This document shows positions 50,993 through 60,329 of a DNA stretch of 64,000 bases, piece after piece. The notes under the pieces were generated by a model, which saw only the letters and a list, made by a program, of their open reading frames with translations, made no database searches and was not told the DNA's origin. A program made the translations under genes and the position numbers. Positions within the stretch are counted from its first letter, which is position 1. Every line of letters starts with the position of its first letter. Source of the DNA: CAIQJJ01 sp049325275 (GTDB lineage: Bacteria; Chloroflexota; Anaerolineae; Anaerolineales; UBA4823); NCBI GenBank assembly GCA_049325275.1, contig JBMOLU010000029.1, forward strand, positions 1-64,000, read 5' to 3'.

Positions 50993-52132
50993 ATGCATCT
51001 TCTCTTTCTTTCCCTTCTAATCGCCTTTTCTGCCTTACTGTCCGGCCGCGTCTGGGAAGGCGCTTTTCCACCCCACGGCAAACAGCGCATGGTCATGGCC
51101 GCCCTGGCCTTCAGCCTGCTCGACGCCCTGCTGCTGCTGGCGCTGCCGTGGTTGAAGCTTTCTTTCGGGGCCGTCGGCCTGCCGTTATTCATCGCCATCA
51201 TCGGGCGGTTGGCCGTCACCCTGATCGCCAACCTGGTTCACCGGTGGCATCTCAAAACCGGGCTGGGCAGTTGGCTGGCGCTCAACGCGCTGATGAGCGC
51301 GGTGATCGGCTATGGCCTGTACGTCGAACCCTTCGCCCTGGGTGTGACAGCGCTGGAACTTCGTGCGCCTTCGCTGCGCGGTGGGCCCGTGCACCCAGAG
51401 GCGGCCACGGTGCGCATCGTACACCTGACCGACCTGCACATCGAACGGATCACCCGGCGTGAGCGCGAGATGCTGGCGCAGGTGGCCGAACTCGAACCCG
51501 ACCTGCTTTTACTGACCGGCGACTACCTCAACCTGGACTACCTCGATGACCCCCAGGCCCGCCAGGATGCGCGTGCCGTGCTGGCGGAGCTGGCGTCTCT
51601 GCCCGTTCCGTACGGCATTTACGCCGTCAACGGCACGGTCGACACGCCGCAGATCATGGCCGAGCTGTTCGACGGCCTGGACATCCACGTGCTCGACGAT
51701 GCGGTAGCGACCGTCAAACTGTGCCAGCCGGGCGAATGCCCGGCCGCTGCGGCGATTTCCATCATCGGCATTAGCGACCGCCACAACCAGGCAGCGGCCG
51801 CCACGGCGTTGGATACTTTGGCCGCCGGCATGCCCACCGATTCGACCCGCGTCCTGCTCTACCACACGCCCGACCTGATCGAAACCGCGGCGCAAAACGG
51901 CATCGCCCTGTACCTGGCCGGCCACACACACGGCGGGCAAGTCCGCCTGCCCGGGTATGGCGCGCTGGTCACGTTTTCAGCGTACGGCAAGCAATACGAG
52001 ATGGGCCGCTATCAAGTTAGCGATACCACGCTCTACGTCAGTCGTGGCCTGGGGATGGAAGGCTTCGGTATGCCGCGGGCGCGCTTCCTGTGCCCGCCGG
52101 AGATCGTGTTGATTGCGTTGAAACCGCCCTAA
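50993..52132 (+). CDS. Membrane-anchored metallophosphoesterase, variant active site
   Basis: A 379-residue protein. Four hydrophobic helices in the first 120 residues are followed by a calcineurin-like phosphoesterase domain (about 138-379) similar to YkuE-type enzymes: LTDLHIERITRRE, LLTGDYLNLDYL, YHTPDLIETA and LAGHTHGGQVRLPGYGA. The usual GNHD motif is replaced by GTVD, losing the metal-ligand Asn and the His. ATG 50993 has no ribosome site; TTG 50951 is an alternative. The next gene is a damaged paralogue; an intact one is at 60326. Confidence 0.82.
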   Translation: MHLLFLSLLIAFSALLSGRVWEGAFPPHGKQRMVMAALAFSLLDALLLLALPWLKLSFGAVGLPLFIAIIGRLAVTLIANLVHRWHLKTGLGSWLALNALMSAVIGYGLYVEPFALGVTALELRAPSLRGGPVHPEAATVRIVHLTDLHIERITRREREMLAQVAELEPDLLLLTGDYLNLDYLDDPQARQDARAVLAELASLPVPYGIYAVNGTVDTPQIMAELFDGLDIHVLDDAVATVKLCQPGECPAAAAISIIGISDRHNQAAAATALDTLAAGMPTDSTRVLLYHTPDLIETAAQNGIALYLAGHTHGGQVRLPGYGALVTFSAYGKQYEMGRYQVSDTTLYVSRGLGMEGFGMPRARFLCPPEIVLIALKPP

Positions 52133-52173
52133 ACCGCATAAAATAGCATAGCCCTGTCCACGCTCTTGATTCT

Positions 52174-52903
52174 GTGTTTTGGCTCTCCCGCTTTCAACGG
52201 GATGGATACCCAGATATGGGACATTTCCCGCCACAGCCCGAACTACTAAAAATGCTGACCAGCACTTCCTTGAAAGCCTTGCTTTGCCTGCTGATCGTCC
52301 TGGCGAGCATGTTGACCTTCTCGGCCTGGAAGAGCCTGTCACCCGACAAGCGGTACGGCCGCAAAACGGCCTGGATGGCGCTGGGGAGCCTGTGCGTTTT
52401 GGCGGCAATCGACTGGGGATTGCTGGCTGCCCTGCCCAGGCTGGGGCTTTCTTTTGGGCCGGTAGGGCCGTCCCTCGCCATTGCGTTTGTGTTTCGACTC
52501 CTACCCTTGATCTTGCTGGCCGCCACGTTGAAGTACAGCGGAAAACTGTGGCCAGCGATACGCTCCAGGGCCGGCTTAGCCTGTGGGGTATTGCTGGCCG
52601 TGACGCTCAATCTCGGATTGAGCGTTTTTCTCGTCGAATCCACCTACCGAAATCCGTCTCTCGGCGCCGGAATTCGTTTCCGGGCGGCCGCTGCGTATCG
52701 TCCAGTTGAGCGATATCCACCTGCCCTTGTGGGGAGATTTCCTGGCCCGCTTAGGCTACAATAAGGAGCACGAGTACGGACTGTATACCGAGGGCCAAAC
52801 GACCCTGTTTGTCACGCGCGGCGTCGGCATGGAAGGGCTGGGCTTGCTGCGTATGCGCTTCCGCTGCCCACCGGAGATCGTGTCGATCGAGCTAGGGGAA
52901 TGA
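52174..52903 (+). pseudogene. Degraded metallophosphoesterase paralogue
   Basis: The N-terminal membrane part is open in one frame (to about 52670), then the frame shifts and the phosphoesterase start IVQLSDIHLPLWGDF appears in another frame. This runs directly into the very C-terminus (YGLYTEGQTTLFVTRGVGMEG to CPPEIVSIELGE), so about 150 residues between the first metal motif and the end are missing. It lies after an intact paralogue and its stop abuts the stop of the convergent regulator gene. Expression as a working enzyme is not possible. Confidence 0.85.
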
Positions 52904-53545
52904 TCACTCGGCGAGGCCACAACGCAGAGCGAGCACCGCTGCCTGGGTGCGGTCGGCGACGTCGAGCTTGTTCAAGATCGAGCTGACGTAGTTGCGCACG
53001 GTGCCTTCGGAAAGATACAGGCGGGCGGCGATGTCGGCATTGGTCAGGCCACAGGCCAACAGGCGCAATACGTCCTTTTCACGCTCGTTGAGTGTATCGG
53101 CCAAGGCGCTCTGGGGTTGAGAAGTTGCCTGACTTACCCGGGCAAACAGTTTCCCGGCGACGGCCGAATCGACCGGGGTTTTGCCCGCCGCCGTGTCTTT
53201 GATCGCCGCAACCAAACCCTCACGCTGGGTGTCTTTGAGCAAATAGCCGGCTGCCCCACTGCGGATGGCGTCGAAGACCCACTCGTCGGCATCGTAAGTG
53301 GTCAGCACAAGGACTTTGACGTTGGGATACTGCTGGCAAATACAGCGCGTGGCGTGCACGCCGTTCATGACCGGCATCTTCAGATCCATCAGGACCACAT
53401 CGGGGTGATGCACAGCAATCCATTCCAGCGCTTCAGCGCCGTTGGCGGCAACAGCCACCACTTGCAAGGCCGGGTCGGTATCGAGGATGGCTTTCAGCCC
53501 TTCACGCACTACGTATTGATCGTCGCAGATCAGCAGTTTGATCAC
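52904..53545 (-). CDS. NarL/LuxR-type response regulator
   Basis: A protein of about 213 residues: MIKLLICDDQYVVREGLKAIL, phospho-acceptor in VVLMDLKMPVMNG, GAAGYLLKD with the conserved lysine, and a LuxR HTH (LNEREKDVLRLLACGLTNADIAARLYLSEGTVRNYVSSILNKLDVADRTQAA). GTG 53545 puts the receiver at the N-terminus; TTG 53560 is an alternative. It lies about 40 bases after its partner kinase. Confidence 0.93.
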   Translation of the reverse strand: MIKLLICDDQYVVREGLKAILDTDPALQVVAVAANGAEALEWIAVHHPDVVLMDLKMPVMNGVHATRCICQQYPNVKVLVLTTYDADEWVFDAIRSGAAGYLLKDTQREGLVAAIKDTAAGKTPVDSAVAGKLFARVSQATSQPQSALADTLNEREKDVLRLLACGLTNADIAARLYLSEGTVRNYVSSILNKLDVADRTQAAVLALRCGLAE

Positions 53546-53587
53546 CCTATCACCATCCAATCGCCGCCAGAACGCCGGCGGCCCGCT

Positions 53588-54847
53588 TTATGCCTGCCCA
53601 CTTTCCAAACGCAAGCAGACCCTCGTGCCTTCTCCTGCCCGGCTGAAAATTTGCAAGTCGCCGGTGAAGGCGGCCACGCGTTCATGCAGCCCCTTCAGGC
53701 CGAAGTGTTTGTTCCCGTCCACCCGGGCCGGGTCGAATCCCTGGCCGTCGTCGCAAACGCACAAAACCACGCCAGCCTCTTCGAGGGCCAGGCGCACCGT
53801 GATCTGCCGGGCGCCGGCGTGGCGCACGATGTTCTCCAGGGCTTCCTGCGCCACGCGAAACAGGCACTGTTCGATATCGGGGGAAAGCTTTTCCAGCCTG
53901 GCAGGCAGCGCCAGGTCGAGCGCCGCCCCCGAACGGCTGGCGGCGTTTTCGGCCAGATTCCGCAGGGCCAGCACCAGGCCGAGGTTTTCCAGCGGGCCGG
54001 CGCGCAGCGCCTGGATCGCCTTACGCGACTCGGCCAGCCCCGCCCGCGTGGCCTGAAGCGACTCTTCGAGCAGTGTATACGTTCTCTCGGGGGAGCTTTG
54101 CCACAACGAACGCGCCGCTTCCAACTGGATTGCCAGCCCGCTCAAGGTGTGGGCGAGCGTATCATGCAGTTCGTGCGCCATACGGTTGCGTTCCTGCGTG
54201 ATGGTGAGTTGTTCCAGGGTGGCGGCGTAGTGACGCAGCCGCCGGTTGGCCTCCAACAGGGACTGGCGCTGCTGGCGCTGGCGTTGCATGATCAACGCAA
54301 TGACATAGCCAACAGCCAGAAAAACGACTGTGCGCACCAGGATAGAACGCTGATAGGAAACTTGATGAAACCATTGATAGTTACCGAAGTGAAGCATAAG
54401 CGCTTCCAGCCCGGCGGAAAGGAAGCTGTAAAAAACCACCGTCCGAAAGTTATACTGCCAGGCAATCAATACCAGGGGGAAAAAGAGGAACAGAAAGATC
54501 TGCCAGGCGTTTTCATCGCTGTTCAAGCCTGGCCGATCGAGAAAGCTTTGGAGCAGCTCGTTCTGGACCAACAGGGAGAGGAAAATCGAAAGGGCCAGGG
54601 CCAGGGGCAGATAGAAGCGGCCCAGGCGTTCTTGCAAAAGAGGCCAGGACAGGTAGCCCACCAGGAGCGAAACGCCGGCAGCAGCTACGGCGACGATACA
54701 AAAAGGACAGCCTACCACCTGGCCGAGGTGAATATGGAGAAGGACATTCAGCACGATCAGGCCAAGCTGGATGCCCAGGAAAAGGCGAAAGATAGATAAA
54801 AGGCCCGCTTCGAGGGGAGAATTCTTCACGCCGCAATCATAGCACAT
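53588..54847 (-). CDS. Membrane sensor histidine kinase, HisKA_3 type
   Basis: A 419-residue kinase with about six hydrophobic segments in the first 200 residues, then the phospho-acceptor box QERNRMAHELHDTLAHTLSGLAIQLEAA and an ATPase with EALENIVRHAGA, DDGQGFDP and GLKGLHERVAAFTG. It resembles LiaS/DesK-type kinases and is followed by its NarL-type regulator. ATG 54847 follows a GGTGGA; GTG 54829 is an alternative. Two Cys pairs near the N-terminus (CYDC and a GCPFC in a membrane loop) might sense metal or redox state. Confidence 0.88.
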   Translation of the reverse strand: MCYDCGVKNSPLEAGLLSIFRLFLGIQLGLIVLNVLLHIHLGQVVGCPFCIVAVAAAGVSLLVGYLSWPLLQERLGRFYLPLALALSIFLSLLVQNELLQSFLDRPGLNSDENAWQIFLFLFFPLVLIAWQYNFRTVVFYSFLSAGLEALMLHFGNYQWFHQVSYQRSILVRTVVFLAVGYVIALIMQRQRQQRQSLLEANRRLRHYAATLEQLTITQERNRMAHELHDTLAHTLSGLAIQLEAARSLWQSSPERTYTLLEESLQATRAGLAESRKAIQALRAGPLENLGLVLALRNLAENAASRSGAALDLALPARLEKLSPDIEQCLFRVAQEALENIVRHAGARQITVRLALEEAGVVLCVCDDGQGFDPARVDGNKHFGLKGLHERVAAFTGDLQIFSRAGEGTRVCLRLESGQA

Positions 54848-55010
54848 TCCACCCAGCCGGTGCTTTACCCGATGACGGCAGTCATGCAATCTGTGATCGC
54901 AGTCACGACAGCGGATGCAGCTTTCACACGTCTACGTGACGCCAGGCGCTAGCGCCGGTTCACGAAAGGCGGTATCCTGGGCGGCAACGCTCAACGTGAA
55001 AGGATAGTCC

Positions 55011-55487
55011 ATGACCACGACAACCCACACCCAACAGCCTGAAGAAAGGCAACTGATTTCCCCGGTTTTGACCGTGATCTGCCTGGCAACGATGCTGCTG
55101 CTGAACTGGCTCTGGCCAATCGCCGGCCCGGTTACGCCACCATTCAACCGGATCGGCCTGTTCGTCGGCGCCGGCGGCCTGGCGCTGTGCCTGGTGGCAC
55201 AACGCCAGTTCCGAAAAGCCGGCACGACGCTCTATCCGTTCAGCAAACCGGCAAAGCTCGTCACCAGCGGGATGTTTCGGTACACGCGCAACCCGATGTA
55301 CCTGGGCCTGGCGATCTTTTTGACGGGCGCCTGGCTGCTGCTTGGCTCGCTGTCGCCACTGGGAGTCGTTGTCGCCTTCGTGCTGATCGCCGACCGCTGG
55401 TATATCGCCTCCGAAGAGCGCAGTATGGCTTCGGCGTTCGGCAAAGCCTACGAGGCCTATCGAGCAAAAACGCCACGCTGGATATGA
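55011..55487 (+). CDS. Isoprenylcysteine methyltransferase-like membrane protein
   Basis: A 158-residue protein with four hydrophobic segments and the ICMT/PEMT-type ending: LVTSGMFRYTRNPMYLGLAIF, then EERSMASAFGKAYEAYRAKTPRWI. Members methylate lipids, isoprenylated or other substrates using S-adenosylmethionine. AAGGAT lies upstream of ATG 55011. Its substrate is unknown. A perfect 12-base palindrome, GGCGCTAGCGCC (54945-54956), lies in the upstream region. Confidence 0.8.
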   Translation: MTTTTHTQQPEERQLISPVLTVICLATMLLLNWLWPIAGPVTPPFNRIGLFVGAGGLALCLVAQRQFRKAGTTLYPFSKPAKLVTSGMFRYTRNPMYLGLAIFLTGAWLLLGSLSPLGVVVAFVLIADRWYIASEERSMASAFGKAYEAYRAKTPRWI

Positions 55488-55494
55488 GGCAAGG

Positions 55495-55680
55495 TCAACG
55501 GGAACACAAAACCCGGCGAAGTTTCCGTTGTTGGCAGAGAATAATGCCAAGCAAGGCCAATGTCAACAACGGCCAGATGATGACAAAAATCCACACATTG
55601 ATGGCCTGGTAACTAATTCCCAGCCAACGGGCCATCACCACCAAAAGCATTACACACCAGTCAAAAATTGTATCAATCAT
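55495..55680 (-). CDS. Small membrane protein
   Basis: A 61-residue protein with two hydrophobic segments (about 5-25 and 28-50), ending in a basic tail QQRKLRRVLCSR. Its ATG overlaps the stop of the gene before it (ATGA) and AGGA lies upstream, so it is coupled to that gene. No family is recognised. Confidence 0.6.
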   Translation of the reverse strand: MIDTIFDWCVMLLVVMARWLGISYQAINVWIFVIIWPLLTLALLGIILCQQRKLRRVLCSR

Positions 55681-56354
55681 GATCGTTCCTGTCTCCCGTT
55701 TACTGCACAAGCCACATTCGCCACCGGCAGGGCCATCAGCACCAGCCCCAGGCCAAACAACGGCCAGTTGAAGGCGGTTGGCAGCACGTGGCGGACGGCA
55801 TCCAGGCCCTGATCCCAAGCGCGGATCGCATCGGCCATAAAAGCGTACAAAGCCAGCCCTGCACCGATCAAGCCGATGGACAGCACACGCCCGTCGGGCC
55901 ACAAAGGGTGTCCCGGCCGGTCGAACTGGCTGACCAGGGTACCGCCGATCACCATCAGCAGGGCGATACTCACCGGGGCAATCACCGGCCCCCACCAGGG
56001 CATGGGCAGCAGGAAAAGGATGTCCCAATCCAGCAGGGATCGCGGCCAGCCGGTGAGGGGAATCAGGAACACATAGTAGAAAATATCCCACACGCCGAAG
56101 GCAGTCGTGAAGTAAGCCAGGCGGCTGCGCAGCGTGCGTCCCGCCAACCAGCCGACGGCCAACAACATCAGGATCGTTGCCGCTTCACGGACCAGTTCGG
56201 CCTCACCCACAGCAGCTACCTGCGGTAGTGGATCGGATTGATATGGATCGACGCGGCTGTGCAGCACGCGTAGATAAAGGACCACCGCCGATTCCATCCA
56301 GGCCATGGCAATGGAAAAGATAACGACAAACAGCCAACGAATTTTTTCGTTCAT
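55677..56354 (-). CDS. Hypothetical multi-pass membrane protein
   Basis: A 225-residue protein with about six hydrophobic segments, one of them starting FVVIFSIAMAWMESAVVLYLRVL, and a conserved-looking FGVWDIFYYVFL plus WPRSLLDWDILFLLPMPWWGPV. I do not recognise the family. It lies 70 bases downstream of the radical SAM gene and is coupled to the next small membrane gene. Confidence 0.7.
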   Translation of the reverse strand: MNEKIRWLFVVIFSIAMAWMESAVVLYLRVLHSRVDPYQSDPLPQVAAVGEAELVREAATILMLLAVGWLAGRTLRSRLAYFTTAFGVWDIFYYVFLIPLTGWPRSLLDWDILFLLPMPWWGPVIAPVSIALLMVIGGTLVSQFDRPGHPLWPDGRVLSIGLIGAGLALYAFMADAIRAWDQGLDAVRHVLPTAFNWPLFGLGLVLMALPVANVACAVNGRQERS

Positions 56355-56424
56355 GAGAAATCCAGGAAATGGTGTACAGGAATGGGTTTACCGGCTGAAA
56401 CATCGCATCCAAGGACAGCCGGGG

Positions 56425-57813
56425 TTATTGGATGCCGGATTCCGTTTCGCGCAGCAAGGTTTGGCCGGCCGAAGCCTCGCTTCCAGGATGCCGAACGGTG
56501 TGCCCGGCGAGGCGCGGCTCGTTGCCGCGCCAGGCCTTGAGGCCATAAAAGCCGTTCATAGCCAGCGAGAGCAGTGCGGCCCCCAGGCGCAAGCGAAAAG
56601 GGGCACGCAGCATACGCTGCAGGGTGTGCACCGGGGAAAAGGCGGCGCGCCACAAGCTGCGATGCGCCTCGAGCAGGCCGCCGGGAGCCATTTGCGCCGG
56701 CTGAAAGGCGACGTTGTAGCCGTTGTAAAACTGCCAGCCGCGTTCTTTGAGCAGGCGGCCTTCCGCTTCCAGTTTTTCGTAGAGCGGCGTCCCTTTGTAA
56801 GGCGTCAGCACGCTCAAGAACGGCACGTCCACGCCGATCTCCTGCAAGCGGTCGGCCATGCTGACGATGCTTTCAGGCGTATCGCCATCGAAACCGGCAA
56901 TAAAACCGGCCATCACGGCAATCCCGCGGGCGTGGACGGCTTCGATGGCCTGGCGGTAATGGTCGATTTTATTCTGGCGCTTGTTGGCATCCTTGAGCGA
57001 CTCGGAGCCGAAACTCTCGATGCCGAAGAAAACGCCGATGCAGCCCGAGGCCTGCATCAGGTCGAGCAGGGAGGGGTCTCTGGCAATGTCGAGGCTGGCC
57101 TGGGTCAGCCACCATTTTTTGAGTGGGATCATGGCCGTCAGCAGCTTTTCGATGTAGCCACGCCGGGCGGTCAGGTTATCGTCCCAGAACCAGACGACCT
57201 TGCGCTGCCACCAGTGCGGAAAATCGTTGTACCCGATATCCCGGATGACATCTTCCACCGGGCGCATACGAAAACCGGGATTGACCGACGGCACCGAGCA
57301 AAACGAACACGAAAACGGACAGCCGCGCGTGGCCTGGATCACCCGGCGCACGAAGAAAGCCGGCGAAAGCAGGTTGTAGCGCGGCGTGGGGAGACTTTCG
57401 AGCGGCAGAGGCCGGCCTTCGTAGCGCGGCTTCAACGCGCCGACTTCGGCATCGGCCAGCATTGCATCCCAAACGGATTCGGCTTCACCGATAACGACAG
57501 AGTCGACAAAGCGCAGGGCTTCCTCCGGCCAGAAGGTGACGTGTGGGCCTCCGGCAACGACGGTCTTGCCCAATCCCTTGAAGACGCTCGCCAGGCGGTA
57601 CGCTTCGGGAGCAAAGCCGGTAAAGAAGGACAGGGCGATCAGGTCGGCGTCGGTTTTGAAGGGAATTTCGTCGAGTTGTTGGTGAAAGACGCGCACACGG
57701 TGCCCGGGCGGCGTCAACGCGGCGAGGTGGATGCCCGTAATCGGCGGGACGAAGTTCATCTCGTGGCCAAAGCGGTAACGCGGCTGGTAAACGACGATGA
57801 TGTCGATCTTCAT
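56425..57813 (-). CDS. B12-binding radical SAM protein
   Basis: A 462-residue enzyme. An N-terminal cobalamin-type Rossmann domain (VVAGGPHVTFWPEEAL, VVIGEAESVW) precedes the radical SAM domain, whose cluster motif is ATRGCPFSCSFCSV (CxxxCxxC). The C-terminus has the extended region typical of the HpnJ/HpnP/DUF4070 type, members of which modify lipids or hopanoids. ATG 57813 has AAGGAG at a good distance. It is ten bases after the DUF4173 gene. The substrate is open; the membrane neighbours hint at a lipid. Confidence 0.87.
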   Translation of the reverse strand: MKIDIIVVYQPRYRFGHEMNFVPPITGIHLAALTPPGHRVRVFHQQLDEIPFKTDADLIALSFFTGFAPEAYRLASVFKGLGKTVVAGGPHVTFWPEEALRFVDSVVIGEAESVWDAMLADAEVGALKPRYEGRPLPLESLPTPRYNLLSPAFFVRRVIQATRGCPFSCSFCSVPSVNPGFRMRPVEDVIRDIGYNDFPHWWQRKVVWFWDDNLTARRGYIEKLLTAMIPLKKWWLTQASLDIARDPSLLDLMQASGCIGVFFGIESFGSESLKDANKRQNKIDHYRQAIEAVHARGIAVMAGFIAGFDGDTPESIVSMADRLQEIGVDVPFLSVLTPYKGTPLYEKLEAEGRLLKERGWQFYNGYNVAFQPAQMAPGGLLEAHRSLWRAAFSPVHTLQRMLRAPFRLRLGAALLSLAMNGFYGLKAWRGNEPRLAGHTVRHPGSEASAGQTLLRETESGIQ

Positions 57814-57823
57814 GTTATTCTCC

Positions 57824-59452
57824 TTAAAAGTCCCGACCATACTCGAAACAAGGGCGCTGCTTTCCGTTGACCTCGACCTGGTAATTCCACTCTCGCAGCA
57901 CCGGGTAAGCCTTCAGGGCATCGGCTTCGGCGCGCAGCAGGCTTTCGGCCGCAAAGGACGACCAGTGAAACGACTGCCACGGACGCTGGGGGCGATCGGC
58001 GAGAACGGCGGCCTTGCAAGCCAGGATGGCACCCAGCTCATCGTGCAAGGCCGGATCAAGATCGGGCCGATGGAAAGCCGCCAGCAGGGCGGGAATCGCA
58101 TCATCGCTGAGGGTAGCAAGGTAAACGGCATCGAAGCCGGCAGCCATCCGCTCTGAACCGGCCTGGTGGACGGTGAGGAGCGCCGTCCCGTGAGCCACAT
58201 TCAGCCGCACGATCAACGCATCCACATTCAACAAACCGATCGAGATAGCAAACCCAAGCGCCACACACAGGACTGATAGGGCAAAGTGCCGCATCCGCCC
58301 CAGCCATTCCAGTACAACCACCGTCAAGAGCAGCAAACCCAACCAAATGATAAAGACATGGGTGTACGTGCGCAGGCGGGTGAAGCCGTACACCTGTTCG
58401 TAGAGCGCCAGGCGTTGGAAAGCAGAAATCAAAATCACGGTCACCAGCATCGCCAGGCCGGTGCCCAACACCGAAAAGCTCCAGCGCTGGCCCGGCGAAT
58501 CGCGCCGTGTAAAGCTGCTCAAGCCCACAAAGAGCACCAGGCTAAAGAAGGCCACGGCCAGCAGCTCGTTGAAGCCGCGGCGGGCGTACTCGGCATAGGT
58601 AAAACCGGCCAGGTTGATGTTAGCTTGACCGCCGAAGAAATAACGTACCTGTACCGCCACGAATGCTGCAAAAAGCGCAACGACACTGCCAAGCACGATC
58701 GACGCTTCCAGGTGGGGCAGGAAACGGAGCAGCGTGCCCGGCCCGTTTGCCCCGTCGCTTACTTTTTCTTCCCGGCTGCGGAGCAAAGCGTGCAGATAGA
58801 TGCTTATCAGCAAATAGGTCAGGACGGCGATGTAAAACAGGCGGAAGATATATTCCGGCACTTTATCGAGGTCGAAGATCTTCAGCAGGTTCGTCACCTG
58901 CGCCGAAAAAGCTGCATCGGCAGACGCCAGCAAGGCGGTAAAAAAAGTCAACACGGGCAAGGCCAGCAGCAGGCCACGCAAAACCCCCAGCAAAGGGCGC
59001 AGTTGGGAGGCGACCGATCGAGGCGCTTCTTCCGCCTTGTGTTCTCTCGCCTGCCGCTCCATTGTCATGAGAGGAAGCACGGCCATACTGGGAAGCAAGA
59101 GCAGGACATTGATAAAGTAATCGGCGATGCCATAGGCCAGCCAACGCCCGCCGACAAACGTGACCACCAGCAGCAGCATCGAGCCTAACGATAGGGCATA
59201 GTTGAGAAGCTGGGTGAATGGCTCGAGGCGGAAAACGCTCATCGCGGCAAAAAAGCCGATCGGCACGAGCAGCAGCAGGCTGGCGCGCGCCGGCCGTACG
59301 CCTTCAGCCCACGCTAAAAGGAACCCGGCCACCAGCAGCAGCACGACGAAGATCGGAAAAGAAATCCCGGGTGACTTTCCCCAAAACAACTGGTCGAAAA
59401 TCCAAGCCAAGCATGCAGCCAACAACGTCAAACGGGTGAAATTTTTGAGCAT
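57824..59452 (-). CDS. DUF4173 membrane protein
   Basis: A 542-residue protein with about 12 hydrophobic segments and a soluble C-terminal stretch of about 120 residues. The YGFTRLRTYTHVFIIWLG motif and the NVDALIVRLNVAHG segment fit the DUF4173 family, often found with regulators or transporters and of unknown function. ATG 59452 is preceded by GGAGG five bases away, better than the outer ATG at 59467. It heads the minus-strand operon with the radical SAM gene. Confidence 0.8.
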   Translation of the reverse strand: MLKNFTRLTLLAACLAWIFDQLFWGKSPGISFPIFVVLLLVAGFLLAWAEGVRPARASLLLLVPIGFFAAMSVFRLEPFTQLLNYALSLGSMLLLVVTFVGGRWLAYGIADYFINVLLLLPSMAVLPLMTMERQAREHKAEEAPRSVASQLRPLLGVLRGLLLALPVLTFFTALLASADAAFSAQVTNLLKIFDLDKVPEYIFRLFYIAVLTYLLISIYLHALLRSREEKVSDGANGPGTLLRFLPHLEASIVLGSVVALFAAFVAVQVRYFFGGQANINLAGFTYAEYARRGFNELLAVAFFSLVLFVGLSSFTRRDSPGQRWSFSVLGTGLAMLVTVILISAFQRLALYEQVYGFTRLRTYTHVFIIWLGLLLLTVVVLEWLGRMRHFALSVLCVALGFAISIGLLNVDALIVRLNVAHGTALLTVHQAGSERMAAGFDAVYLATLSDDAIPALLAAFHRPDLDPALHDELGAILACKAAVLADRPQRPWQSFHWSSFAAESLLRAEADALKAYPVLREWNYQVEVNGKQRPCFEYGRDF

Positions 59453-59528
59453 CAAGACCTCCAACATAAAGTTTCACCCATTCTAGCGCTTCCGTCGCGC
59501 CGCTTCCACCGCCCGAGTACGCCACTTT

Positions 59529-59572
59529 AAGCACTCGAGTGCTTGACGCACCTTCACCCTATGCTTTATGAT
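59529..59572 (+). promoter_or_regulatory. Promoter with a perfect 16-base palindrome
   Basis: TTGACG (59543-59548), an 18-base spacer and TATGAT (59567-59572). The palindrome AAGCACTCGAGTGCTT (59529-59544) overlaps the -35 by two bases and lies between the divergent DUF4173 and regulator genes, as a repressor operator would. The -10 ends seven bases before ATG 59580. Confidence 0.6.
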
Positions 59573-59579
59573 GGTAAAA

Positions 59580-60329
59580 ATGAACCTCCTCCTCGTCGAA
59601 GACAACCCTAACCTGCGCCCGGCGCTCAAAAGTGGCCTGGAAGCCATTCCGGATGTCCGTATCCTTTTCGACTGCGAGCGCGGTGAAGAGGCGCTGGCCT
59701 GGTGCCTGGCGTCTGAGGTGCTGCCCGAAGGCATTCTGATGGACGTGCAGCTTGCTGGGGACATGAATGGCATCCAAACCGCAGTGGCGCTGCGGCGTGA
59801 ATTCCCCCGTATGCCGGTCGTGTTCTATTCCATTCAGGATGACGACAGCTACTACCGCGATTTCCGTCGTTCGGGTATCCTCAGCCACTACGCCTACGTG
59901 CGCAAATCCAACTACCTGCTGCCGCAAATGATCGTCCCGCTCTTGCGCGATGCGATCGCCGGGCGCAGCTTCATCGACCCGGAGATCGAAGCCCGCGTTC
60001 ACGAAGTCCGCCAGAAAGACGAACACGATCCGATGGCCGTGCTCGAACCCACCGAACAGGCCGTGGCGCGGCTGCTGGCCCAGGGATTGACCAACGAGCA
60101 AATCGCCGCCCGCATGGGTTTTCGCGACAAGCGTACGATCAGCCGCGCCAACGGGCAAATCTATGCAGCATGGGGCCTGGCAGACACGACCACCGATGAG
60201 AAGATCGCCCGTACGCGCGCTGCCCTGATCGTCCAGGCGGCGCGCATCATCCGCTGGCGTGAAGATGGCAGCCCGCTGGTAATGGACGAGCGCGGCGAAT
60301 GGATCGACTACACCGGGTGTAAAAAGTGA
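59580..60329 (+). CDS. Response regulator with HTH-type output
   Basis: A 249-residue protein starting MNLLLVEDNPNLRPALK, with the phospho-acceptor in GILMDVQLAGDMNG and lysine in YVRKSNY. The C-terminal part has a LuxR-like HTH (LEPTEQAVARLLAQGLTNEQIAARMGFRDKRTISRANGQIYAAWGL). The receiver ends in an unusual insertion (RDFRRSGILSHYAY). I chose ATG 59580 because the -10 box overlaps the earlier ATGs at 59568 and 59571, which would make the message leaderless. It overlaps the phosphoesterase gene by four bases (GTGA). Confidence 0.85.
   Translation: MNLLLVEDNPNLRPALKSGLEAIPDVRILFDCERGEEALAWCLASEVLPEGILMDVQLAGDMNGIQTAVALRREFPRMPVVFYSIQDDDSYYRDFRRSGILSHYAYVRKSNYLLPQMIVPLLRDAIAGRSFIDPEIEARVHEVRQKDEHDPMAVLEPTEQAVARLLAQGLTNEQIAARMGFRDKRTISRANGQIYAAWGLADTTTDEKIARTRAALIVQAARIIRWREDGSPLVMDERGEWIDYTGCKK

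Noticed and set aside
53117..54799. 560-codon plus-strand frame opposite the NarL-type kinase and regulator
   Set aside because: It mirrors two well-supported minus-strand genes and shows only His/Gln/Arg-rich composition.
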